Part shown: positions 1-6,369 of the stretch, piece by piece
How positions within the stretch are numbered: the first letter of the stretch is position 1
Layout: each line of letters opens with the position of its first letter
Origin: Bacillota bacterium
GTDB lineage: Bacteria; Bacillota; Clostridia; Saccharofermentanales; UBA5734
Length of the DNA: 7,985 nt
Assembly (NCBI GenBank): GCA_023438965.1
Contig: JAEXPB010000102.1
Coordinates: 1 to 7,985, forward strand
Reading direction: 5' to 3'
The notes under the pieces: model-generated
Told to the model about the DNA's origin: nothing
The model's input: only the letters and a program-made list of their open reading frames with translations
Database searches by the model: none
Made by a program: the position numbers and the translations under genes

Positions 1-568
1 CCTGCTGGGCTTCCAGGCCAACCGGCCGGAGTTCTTCGATCGGGTCAAATTCATGCTGGAGAAGGCGGGATTACCCGGCAAGAACATCCAGTTCGAGCTG
101 AGCGAGGCCCAGCCGCTCGATGCGACCGGCGAAGCCAACCTGATCCGGCTGCACAATGAGCTGGGCATTCCGCTGGTCCTCGGCAATTTCGGCACCGGCT
201 ATTCCAATATCGACCTGCTGCGGCGCATCCCCTTCGAAATGCTGGAGCTCAGCAACGAGTTCACAGCCGGCATTACCGCCTTCCAGCGTGAACACAAGCT
301 CTCGGTGGCCATCCTGCAAATGGCCCAGGTCCTGAACATTACTGTCTGCGCCAAGGGCATCGAGAACGCCGAGCAGATGGAACTGCTCGAGGAAGCCGGC
401 TTCTTCAAGGGCCAGGGCTACCTGATCGGGCGGCCGATGCCGCTGGATGAGCTGGAGGCCTTCATCCGCAAATATGCCAATGTCGACAAGAAACCGCCGG
501 CGACGATCAAGCCGATTGTGGCGCACCAGCTGGACTCGATCCTCAAGACGCCTGCTTCAGCATTCTAA
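1..568 (+). CDS. EAL-domain protein, C-terminal part, probably catalytically inactive
   Basis: The reading frame is open from base 2 and enters from outside the window, so the start and N-terminal domains are missing; 188 residues are visible. EAL domains normally hydrolyse cyclic di-GMP. Recognisable landmarks (numbered from the first visible codon) are ELSE at 32-35, FGTGYS at 63-68 and QGY at 138-140. Several catalytic positions are changed: the usual DD before FGTGYS is GN (61-62), the usual LKID is LELS (81-84), and the usual AEGVE is AKGIE (117-121). The metal-binding aspartates, the catalytic lysine and a conserved glutamate are therefore lost, while the ELSE glutamates and the QGY glutamine remain. 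I infer an enzymatically dead EAL domain that may sense or bind a ligand or partner. Its stop (566-568) lies inside the convergent permease frame. Fold assignment is firm; inactivity is inferred from the motifs. Confidence 0.9.
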   Translation, partial: LLGFQANRPEFFDRVKFMLEKAGLPGKNIQFELSEAQPLDATGEANLIRLHNELGIPLVLGNFGTGYSNIDLLRRIPFEMLELSNEFTAGITAFQREHKLSVAILQMAQVLNITVCAKGIENAEQMELLEEAGFFKGQGYLIGRPMPLDELEAFIRKYANVDKKPPATIKPIVAHQLDSILKTPASAF

Positions 569-1913
569 GGCGTTGTAAAGAAACTAGTTGTTCTTTTCCG
601 CAAAAAAATGACTTATCTGGGCATTTTTTTGCGGAATTCATAGAACAAGTTGTTTCTTTACAAATGCTGACCAGTTCGCCCAGGCGGGGCGGCTTGCCGT
701 ACATCAGCACGCCCAGGCGGTAAATCCGGCTGGCCAGCCAGCCGGTGCCGGCAATGGTCAGCAGCATGATCACAACGGACAGGACAACCTGGCCTAATGG
801 CACATCGGTCATGCAGAGGCGCACGAACATGGCCATCGGCGAGAAGAACGGGACAAAGGACAAGACCCGCAGCCAGGCGGCATCCGGTGTGATCATGCCG
901 AACATCGACGTGAACATGGCGGCCATGATCAGCAGGATCAGCGGCATGATGCTGGTGTTGATGTCTTCGGTCCGGCTAGCCAGCGAACCCAGCGCGCCAT
1001 ACAGGAAGGCGTACATGAAATAGCCGGTCAGGTAGAACAGGACCGTATAGAACACAATATGCGGAGGCATCTGGAAAATCGTCCGGATAAAGGGAATGTC
1101 CGACCAGCTGCCTTCGTTTATTTTATAGGCGCCGGCCGCCGCCAGCAGCAAGACGCCGATCTGGGCCAGGCCGGCCAGCCCGGAACCGATGACCTTGCCG
1201 AACATCAGGCTGAGCGGATCGGCCGAGGTGATCAGCATCTCCATGGCCCGGTTGCTCTTTTCCGAGGCGACGGAGGACGCGACCAGCTGGCCGTACATCA
1301 TGACGGTCATATAAAGCAGAAACAGCAGCAGATAGGTATAGAAATAAGTCTGCGCCATGGTCTTGCCGCTTTCTTCGACCGTCTCGACCTGCTTCATCTG
1401 CGGCTCAGCCAGAATGGCGGCAATCGCGACCTGGTCAAGTCCGGCCTTCTGCAGGCTCACCGTGCGGAAATAGGCGGCCAGGATGCTCTGCAGGCTACCG
1501 GCCAGCGTATCCATGCCGGCCCGTTTGACGATATAGGTATATTGGTTCGGACGCTCGATCAGGAGCGCGGCCTTGGCCAGCCCGTCGCGGATCTGCTGGC
1601 GGACTGCATCCAGGCTGGCGGCCGGATCGAGCTGCCACCGCTCAGCGGGCAGCGCCGCTTGCAGGAAATCCAGACTGCCCAGCTGGCCGGTCTGGTCCAG
1701 GACATGGATCACCTGGGCCGGATCATCCGGATCGGACGGGGAGGGGGCGGCGACACCCAGGCTGCCGGCCAGGCGGATCAGCGCCGGCACGCTCAAACCG
1801 ATGAACAGCAGGACGACCAGGGTGATCGTGATGCCGACATAGACCTTGTTGCGTAGGTAACCGGCGAATTCGTAGTTGACGACGGTGCGGAACTGCCGGC
1901 CTTTATGCTTCAT
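543..1913 (-). CDS. ABC-2 type exporter permease (NatB/YhaP-like) with an unusual C-terminal tail
   Basis: This is the membrane subunit of an ABC exporter of the NatB/YhaP type, 456 residues from the ATG at 1913-1911. A cytoplasmic N-terminus leads to TM1 (about 24-46), then a large extracytoplasmic domain (about 50-185). A helix cluster follows from about 190 to 400. It carries the family-typical stretch after TM2, SEKSNRAMEMLITSADPL (217-234), then FGK at 238-240. The chosen start overlaps the ATPase stop by 11 bp, which fits translational coupling. The frame stays open upstream to 2063, but that part lies inside the ATPase gene; GTG at 1928-1926 is a possible alternative start. The expected end is near YGKPPRLGEL (405-414). 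Instead, residues 417-447 are encoded by the palindrome at 573-663, and the frame ends antisense to the EAL gene, giving a foreign-looking tail with four cysteines. The exported substrate is unknown. Confidence 0.88.
   Translation of the reverse strand: MKHKGRQFRTVVNYEFAGYLRNKVYVGITITLVVLLFIGLSVPALIRLAGSLGVAAPSPSDPDDPAQVIHVLDQTGQLGSLDFLQAALPAERWQLDPAASLDAVRQQIRDGLAKAALLIERPNQYTYIVKRAGMDTLAGSLQSILAAYFRTVSLQKAGLDQVAIAAILAEPQMKQVETVEESGKTMAQTYFYTYLLLFLLYMTVMMYGQLVASSVASEKSNRAMEMLITSADPLSLMFGKVIGSGLAGLAQIGVLLLAAAGAYKINEGSWSDIPFIRTIFQMPPHIVFYTVLFYLTGYFMYAFLYGALGSLASRTEDINTSIMPLILLIMAAMFTSMFGMITPDAAWLRVLSFVPFFSPMAMFVRLCMTDVPLGQVVLSVVIMLLTIAGTGWLASRIYRLGVLMYGKPPRLGELVSICKETTCSMNSAKKCPDKSFFCGKEQLVSLQRLRMLKQAS
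573..663. repeat. 91-bp AT-rich near-palindrome between convergent genes
   Basis: The outer arms 573-584 (TTGTAAAGAAAC) and 652-663 are perfect reverse complements. The middle arms 586-594 and 642-650 match at 8 of 9 positions. The inner arms 598-610 (CCGCAAAAAAATG) and 622-634 are perfect over 13 bp around an 11-nt loop. An outer TCAGCAT pair (557-563 and 664-670) extends the symmetry if a 9-nt bulge on the left is allowed. The block is about 31% GC by my count, against GC-rich neighbours. It could fold as one long hairpin and act as a bidirectional transcript end, but no U-run follows the stem on either strand; the A7/T7 runs sit inside it. A small palindromic mobile repeat (MITE-like) is the alternative. 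I see no clear target-site duplication. Confidence 0.8.
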
Positions 1914-2847
1914 TTTCAAGATGGTCACCCACTTTCGCGACGAAAATCTCTTCCAGACTTGGTTCAACGACGGTAAACCGGGCGATATCAGCCTGACGGG
2001 CGGCCAGGGCCTGGAAAAGGACCAGGCGGTCGGCCGGATTGTGCAGCCGGAGGATGCAGCCATCGGCGACGGGCTGGATACCCATGATCAAGGCCTGCAG
2101 TTCCGGCGCTTCACCCAGCAGCCGGACCAGCCGTTCGGCGGCGGTCGCCGGATCGCTGTCCAGGCTGACCAGCAGGCGGTCGCGACTGAAGCTGCGCTTG
2201 ATGTCGCGGATCGATCCCTGCAGAACAATCTGGCCTTGGTCCAGGATAGCCACCTGGTCGCAGAACTGCTCGACATAATTCATCTGGTGGCTGGAGAAGA
2301 AGACCACCTTGCCCTGGGCGACCTGCTCGTTGACAATTTCCTTCATCAGCTGGGCGTTGACCGGATCGAGCCCGCTGAATGGCTCATCCAGGATGATGAT
2401 GTCCGGTGCGGCCAGCAGGGCAACGGCCAGCTGGATCTTCTGCTGGTTGCCCTTGCTGAGCGTTTCCAGCTTCTTGTCGAGGTATTCGCCCAGGTCCAGG
2501 CGTTCCAGCCAGTACTGCACAGACTTCAGCGCTTGCGCCCGGCTGAGGCCGCGCAACTGGCCAAGATAGACCAGCTGGTCCCGGATGCGGACCTTGGGGT
2601 AGAGACCCTTCTCTTCCGGTAAATAACCGATTTGCACATCGGATTGGCTGATCGGGGTTCCATCCAGCAGGACCTGGCCGTCATCCGGCGGGAAAACCTG
2701 CATGATGATGCGGATCGTCGTGGTCTTGCCGGCGCCATTGCGGCCCAAAAGCCCGAGGGCGGCACCGCTGGCGGCCTGGAAGCAGACGTCGCGCAGGACC
2801 TGCTTCGGGCCGAAGCTTTTTTGGAGATTCAGGATTTCCAGTTGCAT
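1903..2847 (-). CDS. ABC transporter ATPase (NatA/YhaQ-like)
   Basis: Cytoplasmic ATP-hydrolysing subunit of the exporter, 314 residues. Visible motifs in order are Walker A GRNGAGKT (35-42), a Q-loop-region segment LPEEKGLYPK (76-85) typical of the NatA/YhaQ group, the signature LSKGN (130-134), Walker B IIILDEP (150-156), D-loop GLDP (159-162) and the switch histidine (H187). About 90 residues follow the ATPase core and end in PSLEEIFV, as in ATPases with the C-terminal DUF4162-type extension. All catalytic residues are present. An AAGGAG ribosome binding site (2855-2860 on the plus strand) sits 7 nt ahead of the ATG and fixes the start. The gene lies 21 nt after the AraC-type gene and overlaps the permease by 11 bp, so the three are probably one transcript. 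Family members export sodium, peptides or toxic compounds; the substrate here cannot be read from sequence. Confidence 0.95.
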   Translation of the reverse strand: MQLEILNLQKSFGPKQVLRDVCFQAASGAALGLLGRNGAGKTTTIRIIMQVFPPDDGQVLLDGTPISQSDVQIGYLPEEKGLYPKVRIRDQLVYLGQLRGLSRAQALKSVQYWLERLDLGEYLDKKLETLSKGNQQKIQLAVALLAAPDIIILDEPFSGLDPVNAQLMKEIVNEQVAQGKVVFFSSHQMNYVEQFCDQVAILDQGQIVLQGSIRDIKRSFSRDRLLVSLDSDPATAAERLVRLLGEAPELQALIMGIQPVADGCILRLHNPADRLVLFQALAARQADIARFTVVEPSLEEIFVAKVGDHLENEA

Positions 2848-2868
2848 GAGCTTACTCCTTGCTGTTGT

Positions 2869-3690
2869 TTATGATGGGGCGGTCCGGCCAGCCGCCCGGC
2901 AGGCGGACGGCGTCTGCCGGTAGACTTTCCGGAACGCGCGGTTGAACGTCCGGATGCTGTCGAAGCCATTATCCAGGGCGATGGCCAACATGGTCTGGCC
3001 GGTCTGGCTGATTGCCTGGCGGGCGGCAGCCAGACGCAAGCGGGTCAGGTAATCGATCAGGGTCATGCCGGTGGCGGCTTTGAACAGCCGCGAGAAATGG
3101 GCGACGCTCAGATTGTAGCGAGCGGCGATATCCGCCCGGGACAGGGGTTCGCGGTAATGCTCCTCCAGATGCGCCAGAATGGCCTGGATGGTTTGGAAAC
3201 CCTTCGCCCGGGACAGCAGGCCGGCCGGCTCGCGGCGGACCGCCGGGTCGGGCCGGTTCAGGACGGCAAAGAACTGACGGAGCAACCCAGAGGCTGCCAA
3301 CTCAAAAAATGGTTGCCGCTCCTGCATTTCGGTTACCAAAAGGGCAGCCAGACCGGTGAGTTGGACCAGTCGTTCGCCGGCAGCGATTGTCCAAAGCGCG
3401 GACTGGGCCAGCAGCTGCCGATCAAGGAATTCTGTCGCGAAAATGAGCATAAAGCCATCCGCATCGCCGCAACGTTCATAATAATGGATGTCCAGCGGCG
3501 CAACGAGCACGATCTGACCGGCCGTCAAGGTCAGCAGCTGGTTATTGACGCCGATACGCAGCTGACCGGCTGTGAGGAAGATCAACTCGGCCTCGGCGTG
3601 CCAATGGGCGAGAAAATCCAGTCCTCGCGTCCGCGCGGCACGCAGGTGACAAGTGTCGAGGTAGATCCGCTGTTCGTGGAAGGCCCGCAT
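2869..3690 (-). CDS. AraC-family transcriptional regulator with N-terminal cupin-like domain
   Basis: DNA-binding regulator of 273 residues counted from the ATG at 3690-3688. The N-terminal part (about 10-120) has a cupin-like sensor pattern, HWHAEAELIFLTAGQLRI at about 29-46, then AGQIVLVAP. The C-terminal 100 residues form the double helix-turn-helix: SRADIAARYNLSVAHFSRLF (184-203) is the first unit. The second unit ends in the family signature DNGFDSIRTFNRAFRKVY (240-257) followed by QTPS. The frame is open upstream to 3825, but the extra 45 residues do not resemble the family and would cover the divergent promoter region and the next gene's ribosome binding site. GAGGAG stands 12 nt upstream of the chosen ATG, a slightly long spacing, so the start is likely rather than certain. 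It heads the exporter operon and is divergent from the ThuA gene, so it may control both. The effector is probably a small carbohydrate or similar ligand (inference). Confidence 0.9.
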   Translation of the reverse strand: MRAFHEQRIYLDTCHLRAARTRGLDFLAHWHAEAELIFLTAGQLRIGVNNQLLTLTAGQIVLVAPLDIHYYERCGDADGFMLIFATEFLDRQLLAQSALWTIAAGERLVQLTGLAALLVTEMQERQPFFELAASGLLRQFFAVLNRPDPAVRREPAGLLSRAKGFQTIQAILAHLEEHYREPLSRADIAARYNLSVAHFSRLFKAATGMTLIDYLTRLRLAAARQAISQTGQTMLAIALDNGFDSIRTFNRAFRKVYRQTPSACRAAGRTAPS

Positions 3691-3733
3691 GCGTTCAACC
3701 GGCTCCTCATCCAAAATGATCCAAACTGTCCAT

Positions 3734-3763
3734 AGGATATCATGTTTTGGCGAGATCTGGCAA
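3734..3763 (-). promoter_or_regulatory. Candidate promoter for the araC-type/ABC exporter operon
   Basis: On the minus strand, TTGCCA (complement of 3758-3763) matches the -35 consensus at 5 of 6 positions, and TATCCT (complement of 3734-3739) matches the -10 consensus at 4 of 6, with an 18-nt spacer. It lies about 45 bp upstream of the regulator's likely ATG. Assigned by eye from consensus only. Confidence 0.45.
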
Positions 3764-3780
3764 TTGGCGGACGCTACAAT
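3747..3780 (+). promoter_or_regulatory. Candidate promoter and operator for the ThuA/oxidoreductase pair
   Basis: A good -10 box TACAAT lies at 3775-3780, 36 nt before the TTG start. No -35 box stands at the normal spacing. Instead the sequence TTGGCG occurs twice (3747-3752 and 3764-3769, 17 bp apart) with an extra TGGC between them (3758-3761). A missing -35 with direct repeats just upstream is typical of an activator-dependent promoter, and the divergent AraC-type protein is the obvious candidate. The repeats overlap the -35 box of the opposing promoter, which would allow joint control. Both parts are inferred. Confidence 0.35.
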
Positions 3781-3800
3781 GAAAATAAATACATTTGGCT

Positions 3801-3808
3801 GAGGAGGG
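3801..3808 (+). promoter_or_regulatory. Ribosome binding site that sets a TTG start
   Basis: GAGGAGGG at 3801-3808 stands 8 nt before TTG (3817-3819). This is the only strong Shine-Dalgarno sequence near the start of the ThuA-family frame. It would be useless for the upstream in-frame ATG at 3742, which has no such site. Confidence 0.7.
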
Positions 3809-3816
3809 TGATCCAA

Positions 3817-4542
3817 TTGCGTCAAGCATTAATCGTTCAAGGTGGCTGGGAAGGCCATGAACCCGTGCAGGTTGCCGACATCTTTGCCCGTGTCCTGCGG
3901 GAGGAAGGCTTCGCGGTCCGCATCTCGGATACGCTGGACAGCCTGCTGGATACGGAATACCTGCAATCGCTCCATTTGCTGGTGCCGGAGTGGACCATGG
4001 GCAAGATCACCCGCGAACAGTGCGCCGGCGCCAGCCAGGCTGTCGCATCCGGGGTTGGCCTGGCCGGCTGCCATGGCGGCATGTGCGATTCATTCCGCGA
4101 GGATGTGACCTGGCAATTCATGACCGGCGGCCAGTGGGGCGCCCATCCGGGCAATGACGGGACGCCATACCAGGTCAACATCCGCGCGGTGTCCAATCCG
4201 ATCACCGAGGGCCTCCGGGATTTTGCCGTGCGCAGCGAACAATATTATGTCCATGTCGATCCGGCGGTCGAAGTCCTGGCGACCACGCTGTTTCCCAATC
4301 CGACGGTCCGCGGTTACAGCATGACCAATCCGCTGACCGCCGTACCGGTGGTCTGGACCAAATTCTGGGGCCATGGCCGCGTTTTCTATAATTCGCTCGG
4401 CCATCACGCCGACATCTTCAATCAATATGAACCGCTGGAGCTGATGCGCCGGGGTTTCCTCTGGGCGGCGGCCGGGCGGGACCGGGCTATTCAAATGGGC
4501 TTGACCCTGGCCGATTTCCAGAATCCGGAGGTGAAAGCATGA
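3817..4542 (+). CDS. ThuA-family protein (trehalose utilisation type, amidotransferase-like fold)
   Basis: A 241-residue cytoplasmic protein of the ThuA family, which has a class I glutamine-amidotransferase-like fold and occurs in sugar-utilisation operons; its biochemical role is not settled for most members. Visible family features are a β-strand start QALIVQGGWEGHEP (3-16), GLAGCHGG (81-88) where a nucleophile-elbow-like turn is expected, EQYYVHVDP (141-149), and the C-terminal GHGRVFYNSLGHH (185-197). The start is taken as TTG at 3817 because GAGGAGGG lies 8 nt upstream and the family's first β-strand begins directly after it. The in-frame ATG at 3742 would add 25 unrelated residues and lacks a ribosome binding site. 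The stop overlaps the next start (ATGA at 4539-4542), so the two genes are coupled. With the neighbouring oxidoreductase it resembles thuA/thuB-type pairs acting on disaccharides, but the substrate is not shown. Confidence 0.88.
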   Translation: MRQALIVQGGWEGHEPVQVADIFARVLREEGFAVRISDTLDSLLDTEYLQSLHLLVPEWTMGKITREQCAGASQAVASGVGLAGCHGGMCDSFREDVTWQFMTGGQWGAHPGNDGTPYQVNIRAVSNPITEGLRDFAVRSEQYYVHVDPAVEVLATTLFPNPTVRGYSMTNPLTAVPVVWTKFWGHGRVFYNSLGHHADIFNQYEPLELMRRGFLWAAAGRDRAIQMGLTLADFQNPEVKA

Positions 4543-5633
4543 GCCGGACCAAGATCGGTGTCATCGGCTGCGGCAACATCAGCAGCATTTATCTGGAGAA
4601 TCTGAACCAGAAATTTACGACCGTCGAAATTGCGGCGGTCGCCGATCTGATCCCCGAGCGGGCGCAGGCGCAGGCCGCCAAATTCGGCGTTGCGCGGGCA
4701 GTCAGTGTGGCGGAACTGCTCGCCGACCCGACCATTGAAATCGTCCTCAACCTGACGATCCCCAAGGCCCATTACCAGGTCTGCCGTCAGGCGCTGGAGG
4801 CCGGCAAGTCCGTCTATGTCGAGAAGCCGCTGTCGATCAGCCTGGCCGACGGCCGCGACCTGCAAGCGCTGGCAACAGCGAAAGGCCTGCTGCTGGGCGG
4901 CGCGCCGGACACCTTCATGGGCGCCGGCATCCAGACTTGCGTCGATCTGATCCAGAGCGGCGCTATCGGGCGCCCGATCGGCGCCACCGCCTTCATGACC
5001 TGCCATGGCCATGAGAGCTGGCATCCGGATCCGGAATTTTACTACCAGGTCGGCGGCGGCCCGATGTTCGACATGGGGCCGTACTACCTCACCGCCCTGT
5101 TCGCCCTGCTCGGACCGGCCCGCCGGGTCACCGGCAGCACGGCTGTTTCCTTCCCGCAGCGGACCATCACCAGCGAAAAGAAGCGGGGTACGGTCATCGA
5201 CGTCGAAGTGCCGACCCATGTCGCCGGCGTGATCGATCTCCAGAGCGGTGCGATCGCCACCATCCTGACCAGCTTCGATGTCTGGGCGGCCGAATTGCCG
5301 CGCATCGAGATCTATGGCAGCGAAGGCACCCTGTCCGTGCCGGATCCCAACACCTTCGGCGGGCCGGTCCGCCTGCGCCAGGCCGGGCAGAAGGCTTTCG
5401 AGCCGGTCGAAGTCGTCCGCCCCTACGCGGGCAACAGCCGCGGCCTTGGCGTCGCCGATCTGGCCCGGGCCCGCCGCGCCGGACTGCAGGATCACCGGGC
5501 GTCCGGCGCGCTCGCGCTGCACGTGCTGGAAGCGATGCACGGTTTCCATATTGCGTCCGACACCGGCTGCCATTACTCCATGCAGAGCACCTTTACAGCG
5601 CCGGCGGCGGTCGACCCGGACTATCGGTACTGA
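4539..5633 (+). CDS. Gfo/Idh/MocA-family NAD(P)-dependent oxidoreductase
   Basis: A 364-residue cytoplasmic dehydrogenase that probably oxidises or reduces a sugar, glycoside or inositol-like substrate. The N-terminal Rossmann fold shows GVIGCGNI (7-14) with the dinucleotide-binding glycines. The family EKP motif is E95-K96-P97 and includes the catalytic lysine. The C-terminal domain carries GGGPMFDMGPYYLTAL (172-187). The aspartate of the family's DxGxH motif is D178, but the usual histidine position is tyrosine (Y182), as occurs in one large subgroup with this GPYYL sequence. The length is normal for the family. GGAGGTG lies just ahead of the ATG, inside the end of the ThuA gene, and the two genes overlap by ATGA. 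A transcription terminator follows at 5693-5731. The pairing with ThuA suggests 3-keto-sugar type chemistry, by analogy with thuB; this is inference. Confidence 0.93.
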   Translation: MSRTKIGVIGCGNISSIYLENLNQKFTTVEIAAVADLIPERAQAQAAKFGVARAVSVAELLADPTIEIVLNLTIPKAHYQVCRQALEAGKSVYVEKPLSISLADGRDLQALATAKGLLLGGAPDTFMGAGIQTCVDLIQSGAIGRPIGATAFMTCHGHESWHPDPEFYYQVGGGPMFDMGPYYLTALFALLGPARRVTGSTAVSFPQRTITSEKKRGTVIDVEVPTHVAGVIDLQSGAIATILTSFDVWAAELPRIEIYGSEGTLSVPDPNTFGGPVRLRQAGQKAFEPVEVVRPYAGNSRGLGVADLARARRAGLQDHRASGALALHVLEAMHGFHIASDTGCHYSMQSTFTAPAAVDPDYRY

Positions 5634-5692
5634 GAATAACCTGGACCGATCGGAATCTGAATCTGATCTTCTGCGTCTGATCAAATCATTTA

Positions 5693-5731
5693 GCTGCCCT
5701 GCAGGCCGTCTGCCGCAGGGCGGCTTCTTTT
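5693..5731 (+). terminator. Rho-independent terminator after the oxidoreductase gene
   Basis: The arms 5693-5702 (GCTGCCCTGC) and 5715-5724 (GCAGGGCGGC) pair over 10 bp with one G-U pair, around a 12-nt loop that can add three more inner pairs. TTCTTTT follows at 5725-5731. It ends the ThuA/oxidoreductase transcript 60 nt after the stop codon. Confidence 0.88.
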
Positions 5732-5773
5732 AATCTTCGGACGGACGCTTCCATGGAATAATGTCGGCTGGCC

Positions 5774-5802
5774 TTATCTTCCGGCCGGCCATGACCTATA
5801 AT
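5774..5802 (+). promoter_or_regulatory. Candidate promoter for the small membrane protein gene
   Basis: A perfect -10 box TATAAT lies at 5797-5802. A weak -35 (TTATCT, 5774-5779) stands 17 nt upstream, and the spacer holds the palindrome GGCCGGCC. It follows the terminator by about 40 bp and lies 47 bp before the ATG, so the gene below probably starts its own transcript. Confidence 0.5.
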
Positions 5803-5849
5803 GAAATCAGGAAGGCACCGCAGATCCGCCAGATTGAAGGAGTGATCGT

Positions 5850-6302
5850 ATGGCGCGTTTTCTTGAAAAGCGAAATATCCTGGCTCTGGTTCTCGTCCCG
5901 CTCGGTGTGCCGCTGATGTTTTTTATTTTCTTCCTGTATTCCGCGCTGCTGACCAAGCCCGCCGATTATCTGCGCAGCGACTTGGGTTGGGAAGGACCGT
6001 GGTCCGCCATCCTGATCGACATCGTGGGTGTCGTGATCCTGCTGGTCATCACGGCATTGCTTTTCCGGTCCCGGATCCCTGACCTGGCCAAAGCGATCAT
6101 CAGCATCCTGCCGACCATTGCCCTCCTGTTGGTGGCTATGGACCGGCGCTGGCTGCTGGTTTCCTATATCATCGACGTTGGACTCGTACTGGCCATCCTT
6201 TTGTACTATTGGAAAAGCAAGCGGCCTTGGTTCTTCTATTACGCCACGATCCTGACTGCGCTTTTCCTGTTGGCTATGGAGATTTTCCAGATCGAGATCT
6301 GA
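5850..6302 (+). CDS. Small integral membrane protein, function unknown
   Basis: I do not recognise this 150-residue protein. It is very hydrophobic, with about five predicted membrane helices at roughly 9-32, 52-73, 80-97, 101-121 and 127-146. Short charged connectors lie between them, for example FRSRIPDLAK (72-81) and YWKSKRPW (120-127). The N-terminus is MARFLEKRN, so a positive segment precedes the first helix, which is not followed by a signal-peptidase-like site. There is no catalytic motif. The start is well supported by AAGGAG at 5837-5842, 7 nt before ATG, and by a TATAAT box upstream. A 193-residue frame on the other strand covers the same bases but reads as a low-complexity hydrophilic shadow. 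No terminator separates it from acetate kinase 87 bp downstream, so some read-through into ackA is possible. Confidence 0.75.
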   Translation: MARFLEKRNILALVLVPLGVPLMFFIFFLYSALLTKPADYLRSDLGWEGPWSAILIDIVGVVILLVITALLFRSRIPDLAKAIISILPTIALLLVAMDRRWLLVSYIIDVGLVLAILLYYWKSKRPWFFYYATILTALFLLAMEIFQIEI

Positions 6303-6328
6303 CCGGAGATGGACGGACATGATACAAT
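6299..6328 (+). promoter_or_regulatory. Candidate promoter for ackA
   Basis: TACAAT at 6323-6328 matches the -10 consensus at 5 of 6 positions. CTGACC at 6299-6304 matches the -35 at 4 of 6 with an 18-nt spacer. The -35 overlaps the stop codon of the preceding membrane protein gene. Weak but reasonably placed. Confidence 0.35.
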
Positions 6329-6329
6329 A

Positions 6330-6369
6330 GGAAAGACGACCTTTCCGACCGGCCCGGTCTGACCGGCCC
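6330..6369 (+). promoter_or_regulatory. Structured ackA leader: two adjacent hairpins and a direct repeat
   Basis: GGAAAG (6330-6335) pairs with CTTTCC (6341-6346) across 5 nt. Directly after it lies the odd-centred palindrome GACCGG-C-CCGGTC (6347-6359). GACCGGCCC also occurs as a direct repeat at 6347-6355 and 6361-6369. The block lies between the candidate -10 and the ackA ribosome binding site (AAAGGAG, 6376-6382). It could be an operator or a leader structure; it matches no riboswitch I know. Confidence 0.35.

Noticed and set aside
543..663. Metal-binding or redox role for the four-cysteine permease tail
   Set aside because: The cysteines come from TGT/TGC codons in the palindrome and its loop; spacing matches no motif I know, so chance is the simpler reading.
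1059..1856. Long open frame on the plus strand, antisense to the permease
   Set aside because: It is rich in Gln, Asp, Gly and His as expected for a shadow of a GC-rich membrane-protein gene, has no ribosome binding site and resembles no family.
1914..2063. N-terminal extension of the permease frame
   Set aside because: These 50 codons lie within the ATPase gene in another frame and do not look like a family N-terminus; the start at 1913 fits the operon.
4491..5684. 397-codon open frame on the minus strand opposite the oxidoreductase
   Set aside because: The plus-strand Gfo/Idh/MocA gene is unambiguous. The minus frame is Arg/Asp/Gly-rich shadow sequence without recognisable domains.
5634..5692. 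Short TCTGATC repeats (5662-5668, 5676-5682) after the oxidoreductase stop
   Set aside because: Only two full copies plus a partial one (5656-5660); too short and irregular to call a repeat array or binding site.
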